DNA from: Microglena sp. YARC
Lineage: Eukaryota; Chlorophyta; Chlorophyceae; Chlamydomonadales; Chlamydomonadaceae
Reading direction: 5' to 3'
Assembly (NCBI GenBank): GCA_022414725.1
Contig: CM039462.1
Coordinates: 37,028,956-37,092,955, forward strand
Length of the DNA stretch: 64,000 nucleotides
Positions 34,811 to 46,200 of this stretch are shown here, piece by piece (position 1 is the first letter of the stretch; each line of letters begins with the position of its first letter). A program made the position numbers and the translations under genes. The notes under the pieces were generated by a model. That model had not been told where the DNA came from. It worked only from the letters and a program-made list of their open reading frames with translations, and did no database searches.

Positions 34811-35308
34811 GCCTCCTCCTCCCTCCCCCACCCCTCCTCCTCCACATCCTCCCACCTCCGCCTCCTTCCTCCCCCCACTCCCCACCCCCTCGTCCTCCCC
34901 CTCCCCCCACGCCCTCCTCCTCCCTCCCTCTGGTTCCTGCCTCCGTGGCATCCCACCATCTCTGCATGTGCTCCCTTGATAGCCCTCCCTATGGGACCTG
35001 TGATCAAATGAGGCGCTGTCATGGGCGAATTTCTGGTATGGGGTTCCCACTAGTCCTTCGTGCCCCTCAACGTGCTTTGAACATGAAGATGTTTGAACTG
35101 TGCATCCTCAGTACAATGGCTTGACAACGGACTTAGCTCTCTCCTGCCCATCGAAATCTTCACCACCAACTCAATGAAGACGTGAAACTGGACGCGCTGT
35201 TTGATCAGGCTTGCTGGATTCGTCATCACAGTCACCATTACATGCGATTCGAAATACTACTAGAGGGAGGATAGTGTCCAGTGTCACCTTTACAAGACTG
35301 CTCGGTAG
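34811..35308 (+). pseudogene. Module exon, copy 14 (minor indels)
   Basis: The acceptor is altered to GTTGCTGCATG. The module is complete with about eight small indels. Confidence 0.55.
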
Positions 35309-35472
35309 GGTGCTTTACCTTTCTGACCTTTCTGGCCCCTCCCCTGCTCCTCCTTCATACGTACTTCAGCCTTCCCTGCTGAATACATGCATACTCGATC
35401 CCCTTGTTTGTTTGCATGTTGGTACTGCTAATCCACCTGTCCCTGACCCTCTCCTTATTTTTCTGTTGCTGC

Positions 35473-35711
35473 GCCTCCTCCCCCCCCCCCTCCCCCAATC
35501 CCCTCCTCCTCCCCCCTCCCCCACCCTCCTCCCCCCCCCTCCCCCACCCCTCCACCCCCTCCCCCGACCCATCCTCCTCCCACTCCCCCTCCCTCCTTCA
35601 CCCCCTCCCCCCATCCCTCCCATCCCCCTCCACCCCTCCCTCTCCTCCTCCACTCCCCATCCCTCCTCTCCCCCTCCCCCCCCCCCCTTCCTCCTCCCCC
35701 TCTTCCCTCAA
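35473..35711 (+). pseudogene. Module exon, copy 15 (linker only, then breakpoint)
   Basis: The intron end and a 230-bp C-rich linker are present, but at about 35,712 the sequence switches to unrelated DNA (GTCAGCATCGCCACCCCAG) and the module never appears. It is either the true end of the amplification or an assembly break. Confidence 0.6.
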
Positions 35712-35929
35712 CTTCTGGTCAGCATCGCCACCCCAGTGGGACAGCGTTGGTGTGATCCCTCGCTCTAAAACACCCGTCTTGGACAATAGTTAACGCAGCC
35801 CAGTCCACTGTCCCTGGAATCATTCCCCACCTCATTATTTACTGACCCGTCTACTGTGGGTGACCCGGGATGTCACACAAAAAGAGACTGAATCGAGGTT
35901 CCCCGGTATATTGGGGTTGTCATCACATG
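35712..35929. other. Unique segment between array and satellite
   Basis: About 220 bp of single-copy-looking sequence with no ORF or splice site I can support. Confidence 0.5.
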
Positions 35930-38900
35930 ATATGGTGATCTTAATAAAAATGTAGACTGTAATGGTGATCTTAATTTTGTATATGACAGTGATCTAATAT
36001 GTATGCTGGTGATTTAATAACGTGTATTATAGGTGATCTTAATAAGTATAGGTGATTCTAATTCAATATGTATGTATTTATGGGATCTTTAATTTGTGGT
36101 AACTTAAGTGTATATGGTGATTCTAATAACGTTGTTATGTGTGGTGATCTTAATAACGTGGTTTGGTGATCTTTTAATGTAATGGTGTTTCTTTAACCAT
36201 TGTATATGGGAACATATATAGTGATCTTATATGTATACTAATAAAACGTGTCTTTGGTGATCTTAATAACGTGTATATGGTGGTCGATCAACGTGTATAT
36301 GTGATTCTTAATCATGGTGATCGTTAATAACGTGTATATGGTGATCTTTTAACATGTAATATGGTGATCTTATAAAAATGTATATGAGATGATCTTATAC
36401 ACATGGTATATGGTGATCTAATATATGGTGATTCTTAATAAACGGTGTAATGATCTTAATAACAGTATATGGTGATCTTAATAACCTATATGGTGATCTT
36501 TATACGTGTATGTGGTGACTTATATGTATGTGGTGATCTTTAATAACGTGAATATAGTGATACTTCAATAACATGTACTCTATGGTGACTCTAATAACGT
36601 GTATGTAATGTGGTGATCTTAATAAAATGTATATGGTGATCTTAATAACGTGTATATGGTGATCTTACTTGAAAAATAGTGTATATGGTGATCTTAATAA
36701 CGTGTGTATATATGGTGATCTTAATAACATGTATATGTGATCATTAATAAACCGGCGATGTGATATGGTGATCTCAATAACATGTATATGGGTGATCTTA
36801 ATAAATGTGATGGTGATCTTTTTAATGGTGTATAGATGCTATATACGTGATCTTAATAAACGTGTCATCTTAATAACATGGTATATGATCTTAATAAAAA
36901 CGTGTTATATGGTGATCTTAACGTGATATGGTTGACGTGTAATAAACATGTATTATGGTGATCTTAATAAATGTGGTGATTCTTGCAAACATGGTATATG
37001 TGGTGATCTTAAAAACGTGTATGTTGGTGATCTTACGTGCCTATAAAACGTGATTACCCTTAATATATAGGTGATCTTAAAAACTAAAACATGATGGTAA
37101 TAACGTGTAATGGTGATCTTAATACATGTATATGGTGATCTTAAAACGAATATGTACTGTCTTAATACTTTTATGGTGATCTTAATAAACGTGTATATGG
37201 TGATCTTAATAACGTGTATATGGTGTACGTGTCTATGGTGATCTTAATATCTTCAAGTAATGTATATGGTGATCTTTTAATAACGCTGATCTTAATAACA
37301 TGTATATGGTGATCTTATAAATGGTATCTTAATAACGTGTATTATAGGTGCATCTTTAAACAACATATGGTGATCTTAATAACGTGTATATGGTGATTTA
37401 TCTTACGAATGGTGTTCGTATACGTGTATATGGTTGACTATGATACCCAATTAATAACATGTTATATGGTGATTGATACAATGTATTGGTGTCGTGTTAT
37501 ATTGGTGATATTAATAACGTGTATATGGTGATCTTAATAACGTGTATATGGTGATCTTAATAACATGATATGTACGTGTTAGATGGTGATCTTAATAACG
37601 TGTATATGGTGATCTTAATAACATGTATGTGGTGATCTTATAAGTGTATATGGTGTATTATATGGTGATCTTAATAACGTGTATATGGTGAATCTTAATA
37701 AACATGTATATGGTGATCTTAATAACGTGTTATGGTGATTATATATGGTGATCTTCAATAACATGTATATGGTGATATAGTGTAATAACATATGTATATG
37801 TGGTGATTTAATAACGTGTGCATATGGTGATCTTTAATAAAATGTAATGGTGATTCTTAATAACGTGTATATCGGTGATCTTAATAACGTGTAATATGGT
37901 TGATCTTTAATAATGTATATGGTGATCTTAATAACACGTGTATATGGTGATCTTAATAACGTGTATATGGTGATCTTAAAACATGTATTATGGTGATCTT
38001 AATAACATGTACTATGGTGATCTTAATAACATGTATATGGTAGGGTGATCTTAATAACATGTAATGGTGATCTTAATAAGTGTATATTGTGATCTTAATA
38101 CGTGTATATGGTGATCTTAATAACATGTATATGGTGATCTTAAATAACGTGTATATGGTGATCTTATAAACGTGGGTGATCTTAATAACATGTATATGGT
38201 GATCTTAATAACGCTGTATATGGTGATCTTAATAACATGGTATATGGATCTTGATCTATTCGTGTAATGATCTTAAATAAACGTGTATATGGTGATCTTA
38301 ATAACGTGTATATGGTGATCTTAATAACATGTATATGGTGATCTTAATAACGTGTATATGGTGATCTTAATAACGTGTATATGGTGATCTTAATAACATG
38401 TATATGGTGATCTTAATAACATGTATATGGTGATCTTAATAAAATGTATATGGTGATCTTAATAACATGTATATGGTGATCTTAATAACGTGTATATGGT
38501 GATCTTAATAACGTGTATATGGTGATCTTAATAACGTGTATATGGTGATCTTAATAACATGTATATGGTGATCTTAATAACGTGTATATCGGTGTAAGTG
38601 TATATGGTGATCTTAATAACGTGTATATGTGATACAATAACATGTATATGGTGATCTTTAATAACATGTATATGGTGATCTTAATAACATACTATGGTGA
38701 TCTTAATAACGTGTATATGGTGATCTTAATAACGTGTATATGGTGATCTTAATAACATGTATATGGTGATCTTAATAACATGTATATGGTGATCTTAATA
38801 ACGTGTATATGGTGATCTTAATAACATGTATATGGTGATCTTAATAACATGTATATGTTGATCTTATTAATAACATGTATATGGTGATCCTTAATAACGT

Positions 38901-39170
38901 GTATATGTGATCATTAATATACGTGTATATGGTGATCTTAATAACATGTATATGGTGATCTTTAATAACGTGTAATGGTGTGATCTTAATAACATGTATA
39001 TGGTGATCTTAATAACGTGTATATGGTGATCTTAATAACGTGTATATGGTGATCTTAATAACATGTATATGGTGATCTTAATAACGTGTATATGGTGATC
39101 TTAATAACGTGTATATGGTGATCTTAATAACGTGTATATGGTGATCTTAATAACATGTATACGGTGATCA
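35930..39170. repeat. 23-bp satellite (TATATGGTGATCTTAATAACRTG)
   Basis: About 140 units of 23 bp, with C/T variation in ACGTG versus ACATG. It is clean and regular from about 38,280 to 39,165. Before that it is riddled with indels, matching the error-rich block that starts near 31.4 kb. Confidence 0.95.
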
Positions 39171-39495
39171 TACTCATATTTAAATGGTAATGATATATTA
39201 TATGGTTATGTTAATTATATCTGATATCTGTTGCTAACTGTTGGTAAGTGGTTTCATACGCAGAGGGGGGATGGAGAGGTTCAAAGTGCTGTTAGTGCTA
39301 AGATGGTGGCCTGAAGGTTGATAGCCTATTACCAGCTTCTTTAACAGCCGATTTCAATGCCGGCTCTACAGGGGATTTCTTTTTTTAACAAAACATATTG
39401 AGGTGTGAGGAGCGTGTATCAGATTTCTTTTTTTAACAAAACATATTGAGGTGTGAGGAGCGTGTATCAGTGATATAGTATGAGTATTTGTATGA
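39171..39495. other. Intronic sequence with a 47-bp direct duplication
   Basis: TTTCTTTTTTTAACAAAACA and GAGGAGCGTGTATCAG recur in two adjacent copies (about 39,376-39,470). Nothing else is recognised. Confidence 0.6.
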
Positions 39496-39499
39496 GTGC

Positions 39500-39585
39500 T
39501 GGCCCCGACAATCTCCTCCTCCTTGCCCTCTTGGACTGTTTTGCCGACTTCTTCAACTATGCTGGCAGCAACCTTAAATAACCCC
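39500..39585 (+). pseudogene. Truncated copy 1 of the following exon start
   Basis: TTGGACTGTTTTGCCGACTT and onward matches the first 45 bp of the exon at 39,882 but breaks off after LDCFADFFNYAGSNL. The acceptor is lost (CCCTCTTGG). Confidence 0.6.
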
Positions 39586-39692
39586 CTGCCCCTACCCCAT
39601 CTGGCACCAATCAGACCCCCCCCCCCCCCCCCCCCTCCCCCCCCCTCTCACCCTCACCTTCCCACCACTTTCCCCACTCACCTCCTCACAGT

Positions 39693-39740
39693 TGGACTCC
39701 TTTGCGGTCTTCTTTAAGAACAATATTGGCGGAACTTAAA
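39693..39740 (+). pseudogene. Truncated copy 2 of the following exon start
   Basis: Acceptor CTCCTCACAG is followed by [15 protein letters not shown] and a stop. The CACCAATCAGACCCCC intron sequence is duplicated with it. Confidence 0.65.
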
Positions 39741-39881
39741 TACCCCCTAATGCACCAATCAGACCCCCTCACCCCCGCCACTCCCCTCTCACCTCCTCAC
39801 CCCTCACCTTCCCCACTCACCTTCCCTCAACCCCCCACCCACTCACCAGCGGTCCTCCTCACCCTCAACCCCACTCCGCAG

Positions 39882-40217
39882 TTGGACTCCTTTGCCGTCT
39901 TCTTCAACAACAACGTTGGCCAATATGTCCTTGAAGGCGCCATTCCCTGCCAGTCCACCATCACCATCGAAGGCGTCACCAACCCATACACCTTTACATG
40001 CTCCGGAGGCCCAGGAAACTTTCAAACTGCGGTTCCCCAACTCTGCTGCTCGTTTCTCTTCATTGAAACCATATTCCCAGGTGGTACCTCTGACGCTTCC
40101 CCCGACACCCCGCTCCTCCGTAATGCTTACCAAAGCGTCAGGAGTATTGCTGAACAATTTGGTGTGTCTGGTCTCATTTCCTCCAACACCACCTCGTCCA
40201 TTGGTTCTGCTAAAACG
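39882..40217 (+). CDS. Module exon a (112 codons, phase 0-0)
   Basis: Acceptor CCCCACTCCGCAG, donor GTGAGG. It reads [61 protein letters not shown], then a helix-like [20 protein letters not shown]. It is the only exon holding a complete module without an internal intron and so defines the module. Confidence 0.75.
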
Positions 40218-43200
40218 GTGAGGGAGGAAAAGATGGTGTGGCAGTGCTGTTGTTAGGTTGGGGTGGGGGGTGGTATAGTGTGGTGAGGGTGAGGTGAAGC
40301 GAGAAAAACATGGCTTATTGGTCATGTTGGCCATGCTGCTCATGCCGTCGCTGCTGAGGATGCTGATGCTGATGATGATTGTCACATGTGGTAGATTTTC
40401 GTTACCATTTTACAACTGTGAAGATTGCAGACTCATGTTTATCAATGGCATTGATGATTTGTTCGCAGATTGCCAACACACTAATTGATATTAATTGATT
40501 ATATCTGATGGAGTTGCGTGTAGGGAACAGCAATATGATATAATATGATATCATATGATGCCGCCAGTCTGACTAGGCTAAAGTTACCATTAATGTAAGT
40601 ATCATATATGATGCAATTTGTATGATATGCATCTATTCATACCGCCTTTGGTCAACATCATATGATATGCAGGTCCCTAGTGGTGTGTGGCAAGACATTC
40701 ACTGATGCCGGACAACAATGCGCTGAGTTCCAGGGTACCACATTTGGTCATTTTGGGTTGTGCTTCAAAAGTGCATTTGCCCCCCTTTGGGTCGCTCTTT
40801 AGAAACCCTAAACCCTAAACCCAATGCAAGCCCTTCCAATCCTAATCCTATCCTGGCACCATAACAACCCCATACTATCCCCTCTTCCTATCCTAACCCA
40901 CACAAAGTCCATACCCCCCCTCCCCTTCCCCCCTCCTATCCTCCCAACCCAGGTGACAACCTTACAGTCTGCCAATCGTCAGAACAACGTCAACTGTTTT
41001 GCTGAACCAGTTCTGCATTAATGTCAATTCCATACTTACCCCATACTAATCCTGTTTACCCCCCTCCCCCCCCCCCCTCATATCCTCACCCCCATACCCC
41101 ATACCCCCCCATATCCTCCAACCCAGGTGACAACAGTACAGTCTGCCAATCGTCAGAACGACATCAACGGTTTGGCTGATCAGTTCCGCAACAATGTCAA
41201 CTCCTTCATCGATTCTGGGGGCATTGTATGTGGTGCCACAATTACTGTCGTTGGGCAAGATGGCGCTAGCTTTATCTTCCAATGCAATTCAGGTAGGATC
41301 TCCAAGTATGACCTTTGCCCACCCCACTTAACTTGAGCCACAGCCACCAATACCACCGCCAGTACCACCACCACCAATACCATCACAACTACCAATACCA
41401 CCACCACCAGTACGACCACCACTACCACCAATACAACCACCAATACTACCACCACCACCAATACCACCACCACCAAAACCATAAACAAGTAATACCACCA
41501 ACAATACCACCACCATCTTTACATGACCATCAATACTACCACCAATACCAACAACCAATACTAACAACCAATACCAACAACAACACCAATACCACCAATA
41601 CCACCACCAATACCACCAACATCAGTACCACCAACATCAATACCACCACCAATAACACCACCACCAAAACCACCACCACCTATACCACCACCTGTGTGAA
41701 AGGTTATGGGTATGGATATGGACGTGTATGGTATGGTGTCGTGTTTTGGGTATGGGTATGGATGGGTATGGATGGGTATGGTTGGGTGGGTGGGTATGAA
41801 TGGGTTTAACCCTAAACCAATACTACCAACAACAATAATACCACCACCAACAGCAATACCACCACCAATAGCAATACCACCACCAACAGCAATACCACCA
41901 CCAACCCCCTCTTCCCCCAGGCTTTCTGTTAAACTTTTTCGTGCTCCCCACTCCGGACCTTTGCTGCAACCTGGTACCCACGGCCCCTACCACCCCGGGC
42001 AACCCCCCTCCTTCCCCCTCCCTTCCCCCTCCTCTCTCCCCGCCTCTCTTTCCTCCCCCCCCCCCGCCACCAGTCGCCCTGCAAATCAGTGTGACAGCTC
42101 AACCAGACGTTGGCATATCTCCCCTCGGCCTAGCAGACATTTTGCAAACCCTTGTTGATGAAGCCCGAATCAATAATCCTGCTCTGGACAGCACCCCCAC
42201 CACCACGCCAAATGGAGATGGTGTATTCCAGAATGTCATTCAGCAGCTTGGAGGACTGACGCAAGTTGGCGTAAGTACCCTTCATCCCTGAGTAGTAGTA
42301 TTATAATGCCCTTATCACACACTGCAATGTCCAACACCTTTCACCACCATGGCCAATGGTGTTGGTGCATTCAACAAGGTGAGTCAGCGGTTGGTAGTAT
42401 TTGATATCTGGCACGTAATTAGTGCTGATATCTGGCACGTAATTAGTGCTGATATCTGGCACGTAATTAGTGCTGATATCAGGCACGTAATTAGTGCTGA
42501 TAATAATGCTTGCTTGCTGCAATATTGCCTGTCTTTTTCTTAGGATTTGTTGGAGGGCCCCTCTCGGATGTTGTGTAGCGGTCTTGTCTTTGGATAACAA
42601 TGGCCTGTCGATGACATTGTAATGTAATGTAATGTAATGTAATGCATTTGTATTAAGAATCTAATCGAGTCTACTATTTTATTTTTAAGGGCTAGCTACA
42701 TTATTTGTATTGCCCCTCACCCCCCACCCCACCCCACCCCACGACCCCACCCAACCCTCTGCCCCCACCCCTTTTTATCCAGCTGAATCAGTTCGCAGAT
42801 TTCTTCAACAGTCAAGTTGATACGTACGTCGTAGGCGGATCAGTACCCTGTGGCAGTACAATCACCATCTCCGGTGTAGACAACCCATTTGTCTTCACCT
42901 GTGTTGGAGGGCCTGGCCGCTTAGATGTCAGTGTCTCCTCCCTCTGCTGTGCTGTTCTGGTCGTCACCACCACCTTCCCTGATGGCCAGGTGTGTGTATG
43001 TATGTGTATGTTTATGACATGTTTGATCGACTGTCTGCCTGTATGTGTATGTATGTATGTATGTATGTATGTATGTATGTATGTATGTATGTATGTATGT
43101 ATGTATGTATGCATGTATGTATGTTACAGTCCAGGGGTAGGCCAAAAGGCTGAAAGGACTTGGGTGAATATATGTCCCCCTCTGTACCCAATCAACCAAG

Positions 43201-46200
43201 GCCTTGGGCCCACGCCACCTGTGCATGAACCTGTAACGTGGGCCGGTCACCTCATATTGCTAAGGGTGGCCGGGCTGTTTTGTGTGATTGCGCCTAGACC
43301 AGTCCATAAGTTATATGCAGCTAAACATTGTTGGAGAGTGTTCGCGACGGAGCGACAGGTGGTAGCAGAATCAAGTTAGTTACGAGACTGTTTGCTGACT
43401 TGTCAGGCTTCGTCTCGGAGGGGCGGACGCACAAACGGGCAACGGGGTAACCCTGGGGGCTCCCACCTTCCAAGAAGGGGCCGGTCACCTCAGGCTGCAT
43501 AGGGCGGCCAGGCTGTTTTGTGGGGTCATGCCTAGACTAGTCGATAAGAGGGGGCCGGTCACCTCAGGCTGCATAGGGCGGCCAGGCTGTTTTGTGGGGT
43601 CATGCCTAGACTAGTCGATAAGAGGGGGCCGGTCACCTCAGGCTGCATAGGGCGGCCAGGCTGTTTTGTGGGGGTCATGCCTAGACTAGTCGATAACGTC
43701 GGTATTTAGTACTTCTTTGAGGGTCGTTTGAAACAAAGAAAATCCTGTTTGAATTGTTCGTTTGATTCATTCTTAGATTCAATCGGAGATAACCTTGATT
43801 CAATCGATCTTTGTTTCCTGTTTGAATCAGTCGGCCATCAAACCTACCGATTGAGATCCGTTTGAAACAAGGTTGGTTGTTTCAAACATGACTCAAACCA
43901 TGTTCAAATAGATCTTAATCAAGCCGTCATCAACGTGCCCCTTGAAAAAGGTTTGAAACAAGGTTGGTTGTTCAAACATGACTCAAAACCATGTTCAAAT
44001 AGATCTGTTTTTTCGTAAAGCAATGCAAGCACTGAAGACTGAGGGCACATATTTGGACAGCAGGACTCTTCGATCTTTGTTACAGAAATTGAAAAGCACC
44101 ATAATGAATTAATCCTTAGATAGTAAACATGATAGTAATTAGTGATTGAAGAGCTAGATATATATGCTACTAAGGAAGTGCAGTTGGCCACGAAGTAGTT
44201 CCTCAGGTACGAATTGACGAAACTCCAGCATGCTGTGCTTCTTGTTCATCAACGACATCGTCTTCAGCCTCAAGGTCATAAGCATCCAGGCGTTCTGACG
44301 CGAGACCAGTCGCAAGAGTGAGACCTGCAGACAAATGTTCGTTGGTGAGCGTTAGTTGAGATACATTGGCAGCAATGCGCATTCTTCCGACTTTCAAATA
44401 GCAGCCATGGTTCAAAACCAAATTCGCTATCTGAATGCGCACCTGTTTTGCACCTCGAGCATTGGAACTCTTGCGGCTCCATGATGAGCTGGACGATAGG
44501 TCGACTTGCTGCAGCTGCCTTAATGCCTGCGGAACAACTCGAAAAAGCGAGTCAGTCAAAAGTTGAGACAAATTCTGGTCAAGTAAGGCACCACTTGACG
44601 AGACGCAAAACGCAGTACCTTAACCGCACGCGCGGGGGCGGAGAAGCAGGTCGCTACAGTCTTGGGTTGAAGCACAAACAATTCCCAAAGCAAAGTACCG
44701 CTGAAGCAAAGTGCTCGCGCGTGTAGGTATTGACGGATCTCAGAAGTAATTCGGGAATGGCTGAAGCTATGAAAGCAAGCTCAGTCCAAGTTAATTCAAG
44801 GAAAGCAGGCAGCATGTCGCTATCTGACTGCGCACCTGTTTCACACCTCGAGCATTGGAACTCTTGCGGCTCCATGATAGGTCATTTTGCTGCAGCTGCC
44901 TTAATGCCTGCGACACAACTCTGGTCAAGTAAGGCACCACTTGACGAAACGAAAAATGCAGTACCTTAACCGCACGCGCCGGCGTGGGCGGAGAAGAAGG
45001 TCGCTACAGTCTTGAGTTGAAGCATACAAACCATTCCCAAAGCAAAGTGCCGCGGAAGCAAAGTGCTCGCGCATGTAGGTATTGACGGATCTAGGAAGCA
45101 ATTCGGGAATGGCTGAAGCTATGAATAGATCAGTCCAAGTTAATTCAAGGAAAGCAGGCAGCATGGTGCGCTATTCTGCAGGAATATCGCTGAGTCGAGA
45201 ACCAATTGACGCGCAGTGAACAGTGAAAGCTTGCACAGCCGCTAAGTTGAAGCGCTAACCCATTGCGCTGACCAGTTTGAACTGTACAGCATGCAGTACC
45301 GCCGTAACCGCACGCGCATGGGCGGAGAAGCAGGTCGCCATATTTGAATCGGATTCTCGGGGCCTGCGCCTGCGGTGCATGCGGGATCTGCGTCGCAGGA
45401 CCTAGACAACCCTGATGGGGGTCATGCTAATCAAACCTGATGAACAATGGGGGATAATGATCCCGAAACTTCTCATGTACCCAAATATGATTATTCCGAT
45501 TCTGGAAAACAAAAGATCATAACCAGATTCAAAGGGACGAGGAAGTTCTGAGCTTAGAGAACTGGTTACACATCCGCGCCTTTCGAACAGCGACCAGTTG
45601 GGACCCTGCACACCAGTAGGCTATCCTCCACTATGATAATGGTTTCTAAACTTCTCATGTACCTATATATGATTATTTAGATTCAGGAAAACAAAAGATC
45701 ATAACCAGATTCGAAGGGACGAGGAAGTTCTGAGCTTAGAGAACTGGTTACAGATCCGTGCCTTCCGAACGGCGACCAGTTGGGACCCTGCACGCCAGTA
45801 GGCTATCCTACACCTAGATAATGGTTTCTAAACTTCTTAAGGTACCTATATATGATTATATCGATTCAGGAAAACAAAATATCATAACCAGAATCGAAGG
45901 GACGGGGAAGTTCTGAGCTTAGAGAACTAGTTACAGATCCGCGCCTTTCGAACAGCTACCAGTTGGGACCCTGCACGCCAGTAGGCTATCCTACACTACG
46001 ATAATGGTTTTCTAAACTTCTTAGGTACCTATATCTGATCAATTAGATTCAGGTAAACAAAATGTCATAACCAGATTCGAAGGGACGGGAAGTTCTGAGC
46101 TTAGAGAACTGGTTACAGATCCGCGCCTTTCGAACAGCGCAGATCGGTAACTACTGATTTAAACTCAGAACTTCCTCGTTCCTTCGAATCTGCTTCTGAT

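Larger units (their letters stand above)
26793..35711 (+). repeat. Tandem amplification of a 610-690 bp exon-plus-intron unit
   Basis: About 15 direct copies each contain a linker, a module and a roughly 170-bp intron (GTAGGTGTTTCTGCC to GTTGCTGCAG). Copies 1-7 are nearly identical, so amplification is recent. Unit length varies chiefly in the C-rich linker. Confidence 0.95.

Noticed and set aside
40805..40825. Telomere repeat CCCTAAACCCTAAACCC
   Set aside because: Only two to three units inside an intron. Too short to call a telomere or internal telomeric array.
41315..41809. His/Tyr/Asn/Thr-rich 164-residue ORF
   Set aside because: It lies in the intron between exons b and c, whose phases match without it, and is a CCA/CAAT repeat.
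42812..43250. Minus-strand ORFs with [12 protein letters not shown] repeats
   Set aside because: They are translations of the GTAT microsatellite.
44690..45080. Possible H3-tail-like KQSAR in AAGCAAAGTGCTCGC
   Set aside because: It occurs in both copies of a tandem duplication, without a start codon or flanking tail sequence. Likely coincidence.
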